Below are positions 46,201 through 54,297 of a DNA stretch of 64,000 bases, one piece after another. The stretch spans positions 372,001 through 436,000 of the forward strand of contig NZ_CP041403.1 in NCBI RefSeq assembly GCF_014844135.1, in the 5' to 3' direction. Origin of the DNA: Arcobacter sp. FWKO B. GTDB lineage: Bacteria > Campylobacterota > Campylobacteria > Campylobacterales > Arcobacteraceae. Position 1 is the first letter of the stretch. Each line of letters begins with the position of its first letter. The notes under the pieces are model-generated. The model did not search any database, was not told the DNA's origin, and saw nothing but the letters and a program-made list of their open reading frames with translations. The position numbers were made by a program, and so were the translations under genes.

Positions 46201-48355
46201 ACCAAATGATACAACCATACACTATGAATTTGATAAATATACAAACAAACTCATAAAACTAACCACACCAAATATCAATATATCATACAAATATGATAAA
46301 TTTGGCAATATGCTAAGTGCTACAGATGACTCACACGAAATATCATATACATATGACAATAAAGCAAACTTACTAAGAAGTAGCTATGATGACAAAGATA
46401 TAGTTTATAGTTATGATGAAAATGAACTTTTTTCCTTGGGGTTTGAAGATAGGAGTTTTTATTGTCTAAGAGATAATACTAACAATATCCTAACTCTTCA
46501 AACTAACTCTTTGGATAAGTATGAGTTTAGTTATGATGAAAATGGAAATGTAGTATCATTACAGTATCCAAATAAGTTTACTATGATAAACAAATACAAT
46601 CCTCAAAGAAAGTTGTGTTTTAGTACTACACCACATAAAGAGCTTTCATATATCTATGACAACAACAATCAGATAATCTCATACAATAATATAAAATACA
46701 AGTATGACACCAATCAAAGATTAATTAGTAGCAACGATAAGTCATATTCTTATGATTTATCTAATAATTTACTATCTTATAATAATACTTATGATAACAT
46801 AACCAATCAACTTATAAGCAATGACATATACGAATGTTTCTATGATGTACTTGGTAATCTGACTCAAAAGGTCAATAAGCAAACGAGTATTACATCACAT
46901 TATAGATATGATGATTTATCAAGACTTATAGAATATAAACAAACAGATAGTTCTAACTCTATATTAAAGGAAATATATTTGTCATACAATCCTCTATCAC
47001 AAAGAGCATCGAAGTATTATAAAGACAAAGATATATCATATTATCACAAATACATATATGACAATCACAATATCATAGGGATATATGATGGAAGAAGTGA
47101 TAGGTTATTAGCTTCATTTATACATACTCCAAAAAGCATAGACAAACCACTATCAATAACTATAGACAAACAAACATACTATTATCATTTAGATATCAAT
47201 AACTCTGTAGTAGAAATAAGTGATGAGTCTAAAAACATAGTACAACACTTTACATATGATGACTTTGGGTATATTATAGATAGATATACTAGTGAAAATC
47301 ATAAAGAGTTAGAAATATTAAATCCTTATACTTACACATCAAGAGAATATGACACTGATGAGTTATATTACTATAGAGCTAGATATTATGACCCTAGCAT
47401 AAAAAGATTTATATCACCAGACCCTATAAGCTATCAAAGTGGAGATACAAACTTTTATGCTTATGTAAACAACAACCCAATAAACCTAACAGACCCTAGT
47501 GGACTAAAACCTCAGGTGAATATTCCTAATAGTGATGTAGTAGGTAATATATACACAAAGAATATAGCAAACAATCTACCTCAAAATCCAAACATAGATA
47601 TACTTACTCCTCCACCCTCACCTATCAATGCTGAACCTATGGGTAAGGATGGGTTTAAGGTTAGTGGTGAAAAACCTGAGCCTATGCAAGAATGTTGCAA
47701 AAAACCTGTTCCAACTGTAGCACCGACTCCTGGGTCTTGGGCATATTATACAAACAGACACAACAACTATAAAGATAGACAACTACTATGTACTAATCTA
47801 CCACCAAATCCTCCTATTTATTATTTAGGATATGGCGAGAAATATTGTAGAAAATTTGTTGAAGAAACGAAACCTAGTCTTTCTCAAGCAGGGCAAGATT
47901 GGTTGGATGATGTATTGGTCAATTTACAAAAATATATGGAACAAGGTGTTGTTGATTTAAATTTTGTTGCAACTATTAATAAAAATTTCAACACTACAGT
48001 ATCCGACCATGGTGGAGCTAAAAGCTATTTTACAGGTATTGAATGTCGTAGTGAAGAACATAAAAAATTTGCATTTGCTACCCACCCTGATGCCTATATG
48101 CCATTGAGGATGTCTACGGAACTTACTTGTAGCGATTTAATAGCTATTGGTATGACTCCAGATGGAGAGGAATGGTATGGAGACAATCGCTGGGATACAA
48201 TATCTCAAGCGTGGTATGTGGTACAGGAAATGGGAGTCAATGGAATTGTTAATATTTCCAAAAAATGTGGCAAAGAGAGTGGAAATTATGTATGGGACAG
48301 TATAAAAAACAAGGCAAATCAAGTTACTAATACCATACGGGACTTATTCAAATGA
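43226..48355 (+). CDS. PAAR-Rhs polymorphic toxin (T6SS effector)
   Basis: 1709 residues. Residues 65-140 form a hydrophobic pre-Rhs region (IFYIAGAKLTTLVIEAIVAS); residues 335-460 contain a DUF4150 PAAR-like domain that would cap VgrG. From about residue 510 a long run of YD/Rhs repeats leads to the core end RYYDPSIKRFISPDPISYQS and DPSGL at 1423-1427. A 52-residue linker (rich in Asn and Pro) precedes a 231-residue tip with GYGEKYCRKFVEETKPSLSQ, SDHGGAKSYF and FAFATHPDAYMP. I do not recognise the tip family; conserved-looking Asp-His and Thr-His-Pro-Asp segments suggest an enzyme. The next gene overlaps its stop by 4 bases. Confidence 0.92.
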   Translation: MSFHTPIEIKKESISEIPAIYYSSTAYLVDKIDNIASKLMAKATFPGGTAIAMAINIVADPKNKGKVIVSTTLASGAIFYIAGAKLTTLVIEAIVASAMMALGITATPIIITLVSAVSLAIVATIAGSELYDIIYNELKDIESKYRNLTETDIFTLYAKGKVTQEELTLILEAFEQNKTISCLEPYEELKTLRHITNIENEYLASYIKVNKPNNKVQIKDKDIQEVKQITKEILKEDTNNTLKKHDINIITTNDGEEYTVMKKQLIDYLSRKKGSNTQDVYNYDFNSFIRKEDRLGEGEEFLLIKPTEYLQFPLIHSIYSLQGLQSKANFGARQDSKYKVVSTSPSVNKTPRGSSTPAISYDVQEDLGGASNVSTSVFFNSKGAYVKNSNSTKVTGDEKGTKKGVKSGTLSAQSDPLEHSSSVFINGQEVIRVNDVQYMQGRNTVGKVVSDESGQKPAISDDGEIVGTLKKATTSPMINKNKPSNNTSKTGELGSFRGSPVILKSGMSYVSHSDIILRSIIDINLSRVYINDDYSGSFGRGWRLGYDNRFVNTKDNIFTLHTTEGLEYRFEMVDGEFRDMDNLGVVVSAYNDTYTISYQDKTTHTYHSSKLIQIKDKNGNCLEFIYDKNFLLTQIISNKASLDITYNHKGFIHKIQDHSDRIFVYSYDKHDNLIQVTYPNKTTLKYNYSKTLSNQYYLSETINQLDLITLSFTYDTNNKVQSYTTPSESYTYAYEPNRIIKTSSTNERTFYKIDNFGAIVAITYADKTTANEDYDIDTNSSWIKDRANKKSFYKYDEKNRIIISQTAINQDIVYDYMDDTKFVSKQNSNNKITSYQYDDKYNLCQINHPNLTQDIYTYDKYGNILTHTNQSNLTTTYSYNDFGQITSITDINNNTIYYEYDELARVVSYVNSHGIIEVYKYDLLDNITHVYKNGLLFVAFGYDKANRLLSISDHMGNSSYFKYDNFVLSHITHPNQTTTNFTFSKDKTTITLPNDTTIHYEFDKYTNKLIKLTTPNINISYKYDKFGNMLSATDDSHEISYTYDNKANLLRSSYDDKDIVYSYDENELFSLGFEDRSFYCLRDNTNNILTLQTNSLDKYEFSYDENGNVVSLQYPNKFTMINKYNPQRKLCFSTTPHKELSYIYDNNNQIISYNNIKYKYDTNQRLISSNDKSYSYDLSNNLLSYNNTYDNITNQLISNDIYECFYDVLGNLTQKVNKQTSITSHYRYDDLSRLIEYKQTDSSNSILKEIYLSYNPLSQRASKYYKDKDISYYHKYIYDNHNIIGIYDGRSDRLLASFIHTPKSIDKPLSITIDKQTYYYHLDINNSVVEISDESKNIVQHFTYDDFGYIIDRYTSENHKELEILNPYTYTSREYDTDELYYYRARYYDPSIKRFISPDPISYQSGDTNFYAYVNNNPINLTDPSGLKPQVNIPNSDVVGNIYTKNIANNLPQNPNIDILTPPPSPINAEPMGKDGFKVSGEKPEPMQECCKKPVPTVAPTPGSWAYYTNRHNNYKDRQLLCTNLPPNPPIYYLGYGEKYCRKFVEETKPSLSQAGQDWLDDVLVNLQKYMEQGVVDLNFVATINKNFNTTVSDHGGAKSYFTGIECRSEEHKKFAFATHPDAYMPLRMSTELTCSDLIAIGMTPDGEEWYGDNRWDTISQAWYVVQEMGVNGIVNISKKCGKESGNYVWDSIKNKANQVTNTIRDLFK
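44192..44319. repeat. PAAR-entry repeat, copy 2
   Basis: Copy within the complete Rhs gene of the 128-base block also found in the chimeric effector. In this copy the frame continues into DLGGASNVSTSVFFNSKGAY, the intact DUF4150 domain. Confidence 0.9.
46979..47661. repeat. Rhs core-end repeat, copy 1
   Basis: 683 bases nearly identical to 49624-50306 at a constant offset of 2645. It covers the last Rhs repeats, the DPSGL core end and the linker, and stops where the toxin tips diverge. Confidence 0.95.
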
Positions 48356-49584
48356 AAACAATATTAAGGATATCAATGTGGATTATTTTAGGTATTATCA
48401 GCTTTATAGCTGTTGTCGCAATTATGCTTTTCAACTGGCAGAGCATCACAAATTTTAAAATAGGACAAACAATGAACAAATTTTCAGAAGTGACAACCTC
48501 ATGGACAGATATAGACTTTACAGTAGCAGTAGAAGGAGAAACGCCTTATTTGACATTCTCAAAACAAACACCGTATCCAGCCTTAGCAAAATACAAAATT
48601 AATGGAATTTTGAGTATAAAAAATGCTGTGTTAGTATATGGTAGCAATTATTATGAAAAACAAGCAATATGGAATAGTTCGAGAGATGGTATTTACTTTG
48701 TAGAAGAAAATGAACAAGCTTATATTTTTAGTTCTAATGACAATGGTAAAACTTTTGAAAAAATCTCTTTAGGTCACGGCATAGTAAGAAATATCCTTAA
48801 TGTCAACGATATACTATATACTGAAATCTATGAGCAAGATACCAAGAACATACGCTATTACAGTTCTGTTGATTTAGGTAAAACATGGGTTTCAAATGAC
48901 TGGAAGCCATCATTTGCATGGTATGATGGTACAATGTTTATAGAAAATGAAGAGAGAACACATATTGTTATGAGTCAAGACAATGGCGTGACATGGCATC
49001 CTTTAGACAGTATCTTAAAAGAGTTTTATACTGAAACAAAAATGCTATCTCTTTTTCAGCGTTCATTAAGACAATTAAATAATCATATAATAGTAGGTAT
49101 GAACGAAAAGGAAGAATTCTTATTTCTTGACTTAAAAACGATGAAGATAGAAAAAAAGGTTTTTGAAACACCAGAGAATCAAGAAATAGTTGGCTTCACT
49201 ATTAATAATAATCAATTGGCTTTAGAACTTAAAGAATATACTATTCCTGACCAAACCAAACCTCCATTTGACTCAGGAGGTATACAAACATCATACTATT
49301 TTCCAGAGACCAAAGAGTATGTCAATCTTCCAAAACATCTACCATACCATATTTATTGGAATATACAAGATAACTACATAGGTGGCTTTATGAAATATGG
49401 AAGCCAATCGTTTGGAATACCAGTTCATGTTTATACTTTAGATAGAGGGAAAGAATGGAAGTATGAGATATTAGATAAGTATAGTTTTATGTCTGCTTAT
49501 GCATATATTGATGGTCAATTGTGGTTTGTTGCAGCAAAAGACTCTGCAGCGAATGTTTTTTTGACCAAAGGTGAATTAAAATAA
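48352..49584 (+). CDS. BNR-repeat membrane-anchored protein, probable Rhs immunity
   Basis: 410 residues. A single N-terminal membrane helix (IILGIISFIAVVAIMLF) is followed by a beta-propeller with Asp-box/BNR repeats: SSNDNGKTFE, SSVDLGKTWV, SQDNGVTWH and LDRGKEWK. BNR propellers occur in sialidases, but the catalytic Arg triad is not evident. It starts in an ATGA overlap with the Rhs stop, the usual place for the immunity gene. A periplasmic propeller tethered to the inner membrane implies that the Rhs tip acts in the periplasm or on the envelope. The pairing is inferred from position. Confidence 0.75.
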   Translation: MKTILRISMWIILGIISFIAVVAIMLFNWQSITNFKIGQTMNKFSEVTTSWTDIDFTVAVEGETPYLTFSKQTPYPALAKYKINGILSIKNAVLVYGSNYYEKQAIWNSSRDGIYFVEENEQAYIFSSNDNGKTFEKISLGHGIVRNILNVNDILYTEIYEQDTKNIRYYSSVDLGKTWVSNDWKPSFAWYDGTMFIENEERTHIVMSQDNGVTWHPLDSILKEFYTETKMLSLFQRSLRQLNNHIIVGMNEKEEFLFLDLKTMKIEKKVFETPENQEIVGFTINNNQLALELKEYTIPDQTKPPFDSGGIQTSYYFPETKEYVNLPKHLPYHIYWNIQDNYIGGFMKYGSQSFGIPVHVYTLDRGKEWKYEILDKYSFMSAYAYIDGQLWFVAAKDSAANVFLTKGELK

Positions 49585-49623
49585 AATCAATAAATAAAAC
49601 GATACAATTAAGGAGCTAAGATT

Positions 49624-50306
49624 TTGTCATACAATCCTCTATCACAAAGAGCATCAAAGTATTATAAAGACAAAGATATATCATATTATCACAAATACAT
49701 ATATGACAATCACAATATCATAGGGATATATGATGGAAGAAGTGATAGGTTACTTGCTTCATTTATACATACTCCAAAAAGCATAGACAAACCACTATCA
49801 ATAACTATAGACAAACAAACATACTATTATCATTTAGATATCAATAACTCTGTAGTAGAAATAAGTGATGAGTTTAAAAACATAGTACAACACTTTACAT
49901 ATGATGACTTTGGGTATATTATAGATAGATATACTAGTGAAAATCATAAAGAGTTAGAAATATTAAATCCTTACACTTACACATCAAGAGAATATGACAC
50001 TGATGAGTTATATTACTATAGAGCTAGATATTATGACCCTAGCATAAAAAGATTTATATCACCAGACCCTATAAGCTATCAAAGTGGAGATACCAACTTT
50101 TATGCTTATGTAAACAACAACCCAATAAACCTAACAGACCCTAGTGGACTAAAACCTCAGGTGAATATTCCTAATAGTGATGTAGTAGGTAATATATACA
50201 CAAAGAATATAGCAAACAATCTACCTCAAAATCCAAACATAGATATACTTACTCCTCCACCCTCACCTATCAATGCTGAACCTATGGGTAAGGATGGGTT
50301 TAAGGT
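49624..50306. repeat. Rhs core-end repeat, copy 2
   Basis: Second copy of the 683-base block, with a few substitutions relative to 46979-47661 (for example gag-ttt against gag-tct around 49870). In frame with the orphan tip. Confidence 0.95.
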
Positions 50307-51099
50307 GAGGGGTAGTAAGCCTAAGCTTGATATAGGGAAGACTCTTTACTTTGTGTTTTATGACTCCAATGCAAAACATACCAAATATCTAAAAAGTTCA
50401 GCAACAAAAGTATACAATGAAGTAAAACAAGAGATAAGTAAAAAACCAGATAAACAACACCACATAGTATATTTACAAGAAGTAACATCAGCTAATGAAC
50501 TAAAAGACTTTGTACAAAGTAAGATAGAACAAAATGGTGGAAAAGAAAAGGTACTACTTGGAAGTATAGAAGCAATAAGACAAATACCTCAAAGTACTTC
50601 TATATATCAATATGTAAAAAATACTTTAAATATAAAACCAAACCAAGAACACCTAAAACCAAAACCATACTTCCAAGGCAACATAGACCAACAATCTATA
50701 AATACCCATAATGAAAATATATTAAGAAATGAAAAACTACATAAAACTATAGCGAGCAAAGAACATCAGAAGTATGTAATGATGGAGGTGGCTGAGGATT
50801 TGGATGGTTTATCTGATAATTTAGGACTAGCAGGTGCTGTTTTATTAGTTGCTGCTACAAAAAATCCTAAAAGAGCAGCTATACTAGCACCTATAGGAAA
50901 AGGCTTAACTGTATTGTCTGAAGGTGCAATGTATGGTAAACATTTATTTAAATACTTTGCAGATGAATTTGACTATAGAGAACTGACAACTGATGTAATA
51001 TTAGCTAAAACTGTATTTATTAGGAACAATGAATTAATAGAATATTATGCAGATAAAACCATATCTGAATATATAAAAAATTTATATGAGGACAAATAA
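49624..51099 (+). CDS. Orphan Rhs C-terminus with a different toxin tip
   Basis: 491 residues. Residues 1-227 copy the end of the large Rhs protein, including the DPSGL core end; there is no PAAR or N-terminal part. The 264-residue tip differs: VRGSKPKLDIGKTLYFVFYD, then a charged helical region and a hydrophobic segment, LGLAGAVLLVAATKNPKRAA. I recognise no family. It begins at a TTG with AGGAG eight bases upstream; the ribosome site lies outside the duplicated DNA. It could be translated as a separate protein or be a silent cassette that swaps tips by recombination with the main gene. Confidence 0.75.
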   Translation: MSYNPLSQRASKYYKDKDISYYHKYIYDNHNIIGIYDGRSDRLLASFIHTPKSIDKPLSITIDKQTYYYHLDINNSVVEISDEFKNIVQHFTYDDFGYIIDRYTSENHKELEILNPYTYTSREYDTDELYYYRARYYDPSIKRFISPDPISYQSGDTNFYAYVNNNPINLTDPSGLKPQVNIPNSDVVGNIYTKNIANNLPQNPNIDILTPPPSPINAEPMGKDGFKVRGSKPKLDIGKTLYFVFYDSNAKHTKYLKSSATKVYNEVKQEISKKPDKQHHIVYLQEVTSANELKDFVQSKIEQNGGKEKVLLGSIEAIRQIPQSTSIYQYVKNTLNIKPNQEHLKPKPYFQGNIDQQSINTHNENILRNEKLHKTIASKEHQKYVMMEVAEDLDGLSDNLGLAGAVLLVAATKNPKRAAILAPIGKGLTVLSEGAMYGKHLFKYFADEFDYRELTTDVILAKTVFIRNNELIEYYADKTISEYIKNLYEDK

Positions 51100-51101
51100 T
51101 T

Positions 51102-51623
51102 ATGAAAAAAGCATTTAAAATTATATTTAAAGAGATAAGTACAATTTTAACATTATTGGCAATTCCTACATTTGCATTAATATTAGGGCTATCTGGAAAA
51201 GATGGTGTACAACTTCTAAATAAATTTGAACCAGAACATTATAAAGGATATATGTTTGTAGCTATATTTGGATACATTTTAGCAATAGTACTTACAATAG
51301 ACAGTTGGTACCACGATTACTACCTACCCTATAAAAAAAGCAAAGAACAACAACCAACCCCAAAAGAATCACAAGAAGAAACCGTACCACCAAACAAAGA
51401 AGAAACCATTTCTTCTACTATAGAGCCAACCAAAGATGAAGAAAAAGCATTAACTTATTGGGAAAAAGTAGTAAGCCCATGTAAAAACATAATGACTATA
51501 GTAATAGTACTGATGTTTATCAGATTTACTATTCCACAGGAGAGTTGGTTTTTAAATATTGTGTTTTTAGGATTTTTGGGATATATGATATGGTGTATGA
51601 ATAAGGCAAATAAGAAACCTTGA
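51102..51623 (+). CDS. Small membrane protein, probable immunity to the orphan tip
   Basis: 173 residues. There is an N-terminal helix, TILTLLAIPTFALILGL, a second, MFVAIFGYILAIVLTI, a charged middle (EQQPTPKESQEETVPPNKEE) and two C-terminal hydrophobic segments (IMTIVIVLMFIRFTI, LNIVFLGFLGYMIW). No family recognised. It starts two bases after the orphan Rhs stop and keeps the effector-membrane gene alternation of the array, so it is best read as an immunity protein. Confidence 0.6.
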   Translation: MKKAFKIIFKEISTILTLLAIPTFALILGLSGKDGVQLLNKFEPEHYKGYMFVAIFGYILAIVLTIDSWYHDYYLPYKKSKEQQPTPKESQEETVPPNKEETISSTIEPTKDEEKALTYWEKVVSPCKNIMTIVIVLMFIRFTIPQESWFLNIVFLGFLGYMIWCMNKANKKP

Positions 51624-51728
51624 TATCATGTGTAGCTCGTGCACTTATATCAGTTTAATTTAAGTTTGATTTCAATTTACTCCTTTTGTAACTCTTGCAT
51701 ATATTTTATATTTTTTTAAGGATAATAG

Positions 51729-52140
51729 GTGAAACAACTCTCTATTGACATTTTGCGTATCATGGCTTCAAATAATGATTACTACTTATCTAGTCGTGAA
51801 ATAGAAAACAAACTAGAGCGTGTTTCAAAAAGAGCAATTTTGAATGAATTGAAGTTGTTGCAAACTTTAAAAAGAATAAAAATTCTTGGAAAAAGTTCTT
51901 CAACAGTTTATAAAATCTCAAATAACTATTTTGATATATATGAAGAACTGCGTTATATATATCAATAAAATATCAAAACTTGACAATACAGATTTTTTTA
52001 TAAAAGAAAAAGCTAATGCAGAAAATAAAAAAATAAAAATTAAAGTAAAAACAACTTTAGATCAAATAATGATGGAACATTATGACAAAAGATGTGAAAC
52101 TTTGGAAAAAAATGGTTGCTTTGATAAACTAGATATATAA
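51729..52140 (+). pseudogene. Frameshifted winged-helix DNA-binding gene
   Basis: A GTG start with AAGGA upstream opens a frame beginning VKQLSIDILRIMASNNDYYL and SREIENKLERVSKRAILNEL, a winged-helix pattern. It ends at a stop at 51966-51968, just after the run TATATATAT at 51954-51962. In the next frame the sequence continues sensibly, YINKISKLDNTDFFIKEKAN, to 52140. Adding one TA unit joins the two halves into about 137 residues. Either a recent mutation, slipped-strand on/off switching, or a sequencing error. It separates the effector array from the tss genes. Confidence 0.6.
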
Positions 52141-52189
52141 TTAATCTTATCTCATATAAACTATAAACTTATTTTAATTATTAATAAGT

Positions 52190-52195
52190 TATAAT
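52190..52195 (+). promoter_or_regulatory. Possible -10 box of the tssA operon
   Basis: TATAAT in AAGTTATAATATTACC, about 110 bases before tssA, in a 165-base AT-rich spacer with no other recognisable signal. Other AT-rich matches exist nearby, so the choice is tentative. Confidence 0.4.
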
Positions 52196-52305
52196 ATTAC
52201 CGATACTTTATATTGTTATATTTTTATTATATAGCCATGCATTTTAATGAGAATATAAATAATTAAATATACTATTATATTAGTTTAAAAAAGGATCTCA
52301 AGCTT

Positions 52306-53796
52306 ATGCTAAACCCAATATCAGAAGAAAACATTTGTGGTGTTGATATGAAGTATGATGATTTATATTTAGCTATTGAACAAGAAATATCAAATGAAAA
52401 TAGCCTAACAAATACAAACAAAATCAATTGGGAATTTGTTGGTATAAATTCTCAAATATTACTTACTAAACAAACAAAAGATATAAAGTTGTTTTGCTGG
52501 TGGGCAATAGCTTCAATCAAGCATGATTTAAATACCACTTTTTCTATCTTAGAATTAATGAATCAATTTATAACTATGTTCCATAATAAACTATTCCCGA
52601 CAACAATAAAAGCAAGGATTTCAATATTTAATTGGTTTGATAGTAATTTAGAAAAAACTATTATACTAGATAACAAACTAGCATTTACTACCGATGATTT
52701 AACTAACCTACAAGAAATATTAAATTCAATACAAAACTCTATTAATGACTTAACTAATACACAATATACATACTTTAAAAACTTGTTAACAATACTAACA
52801 AATATGCAAAAACAACAATCCAATTTAGTACAAATTACTCAAATCACAACCCCCAATACACAACAAACAAAACCAATAAATACACAAAATATAGATTATA
52901 TCAACAATGATTATGATTTCAAAAAATCATTAAATGTATTTAAAAAATTATCTAATGAGATAATTCAATATCTACATAATACCGATAGTTACAGTTTAAT
53001 GGCTATTAAGCTTACAAGAATGCTTTGTTGGTTAGAGATAGATGAAACTCCAAAATCAGTCAACAACAAAACACTCATAAAAGCCCCTAGTCAAACTAGA
53101 TTGGATGAAATAGATGAATTGCTAAATAATTCAAACTTAGAAGAAGCATTTTTATTAATAGAAACAACCTTAAGTAGGGCTCCATTTTGGTTGGATGGAC
53201 ACAAAAAATCTTATGATATTTTAAAACAAGAAAATAAACTCCAATCTACAAAAGAGATAAAAAACCATATACTATCTTTTGTTAACACATATGATAATAT
53301 ATTGGATTTAACATTTGATGACAACACCCCTTTTGCATCTCATGAAACAATAAAGTGGCTAAATATTTCATTACAACCTGTAAAAAATGAAACTACAAAT
53401 TCTAAAGATATAGAAATTGTTGATGATTTAAAAAACTTTAAAAACAAGTGCTATGCATATATAAAACAAAAAAACCCTAAACAAGCTTTTTTAGAAATAG
53501 AAACTAAAATAAAAACTGCTGATAATTATGAAGATAAATTTTTATTAAAGATTTTACATATTGAAGTTGCCATTGAAGCATCTTTACCACATCTTGCATT
53601 GGCAATAATCGAGGAGCTTTATCATGATATTGAATATTTTAAACTAGAAAAATGGAAACCAGAGTTGGCATCAAAAGTATATCTTATACTATTGAAGTCT
53701 TTTAATAGAACACAAATATCAAAAGAACGGTTTGATGATGCTTATTATAAGTTATCAAAAATCAATTCTACTATGATTTTGGATATCAAATTTTAA
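52306..53796 (+). CDS. tssA: T6SS protein TssA
   Basis: 496 residues. The N-terminal ImpA_N domain starts LNPISEENICGVDMKYDDLY with INWEFVGINSQILLTKQTKD and LFCWWAIASI; the C-terminal half is helical (LDEIDELLNNSNLEEAFLLI, APFWLDGHKKSYDIL) as in VasJ-type TssA. It caps or primes the sheath at the baseplate. AAGGA stands ten bases before the ATG. It is the first of six contiguous tss genes. Confidence 0.88.
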   Translation: MLNPISEENICGVDMKYDDLYLAIEQEISNENSLTNTNKINWEFVGINSQILLTKQTKDIKLFCWWAIASIKHDLNTTFSILELMNQFITMFHNKLFPTTIKARISIFNWFDSNLEKTIILDNKLAFTTDDLTNLQEILNSIQNSINDLTNTQYTYFKNLLTILTNMQKQQSNLVQITQITTPNTQQTKPINTQNIDYINNDYDFKKSLNVFKKLSNEIIQYLHNTDSYSLMAIKLTRMLCWLEIDETPKSVNNKTLIKAPSQTRLDEIDELLNNSNLEEAFLLIETTLSRAPFWLDGHKKSYDILKQENKLQSTKEIKNHILSFVNTYDNILDLTFDDNTPFASHETIKWLNISLQPVKNETTNSKDIEIVDDLKNFKNKCYAYIKQKNPKQAFLEIETKIKTADNYEDKFLLKILHIEVAIEASLPHLALAIIEELYHDIEYFKLEKWKPELASKVYLILLKSFNRTQISKERFDDAYYKLSKINSTMILDIKF

Positions 53797-53807
53797 AGGA
53801 GTAAATT

Positions 53808-54287
53808 ATGGACAAACAGTCACAATCACCAAAAGAAAGAATTAATGTCACCTATAAACCAGCAACAGGAGATAATTCTGAAGAGATAGAAATACCATTT
53901 AAACTAACAGTTTTGGGTGAATTTAATCCAAATGAAGAGAAAAAACCAGTTGAACAAAAAAAAGTTGTTAAAATAAACAAACAAAACTTTAATGATGTTT
54001 TAAAAACTCAAAACTTATCACTTGATTTTATGGTACCAAATAAGCTTGATTCTAATAATGATGATTTAAGAGTTAATCTTAAAATAGAATCAATAAAAGA
54101 CTTTTCACCAGAAAATATAGTTGAGAATGTTGACGAGATGAAACAATTAATGCAACTAAGACAATCACTTATTGCACTAAAAGGACCTCTTGGCAATATT
54201 CCAGCTTTTAGAAAAGCAATACAAAGTGCAATATCAGATCCAGTTGAGAGAGAAAAACTTTTACAACAACTAACAACACAAGAATAA
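53808..54287 (+). CDS. tssB: T6SS sheath small subunit TssB
   Basis: 159 residues. Family marks: ERINVTYKPATGDNSEEIEI, PFKLTVLGEFNP and KIESIKDFSPENIVENVDEM, ending LRQSLIALKGPLGNIPAFRK. It interlocks with TssC to form the contractile sheath. Eleven bases separate it from tssA and ten from tssC. Confidence 0.96.
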   Translation: MDKQSQSPKERINVTYKPATGDNSEEIEIPFKLTVLGEFNPNEEKKPVEQKKVVKINKQNFNDVLKTQNLSLDFMVPNKLDSNNDDLRVNLKIESIKDFSPENIVENVDEMKQLMQLRQSLIALKGPLGNIPAFRKAIQSAISDPVEREKLLQQLTTQE

Positions 54288-54297
54288 AGGAATAAAC

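Noticed and set aside
48352-49584. BNR-repeat protein as a sialidase
   Set aside because: Asp-box repeats are present, but the arginine triad, catalytic Asp and FRIP motif of sialidases were not seen; position after the Rhs gene fits immunity better.
52563-52823. Antisense open frame inside tssA
   Set aside because: AT-rich shadow of the real gene, with cysteine-rich translation of no known type.
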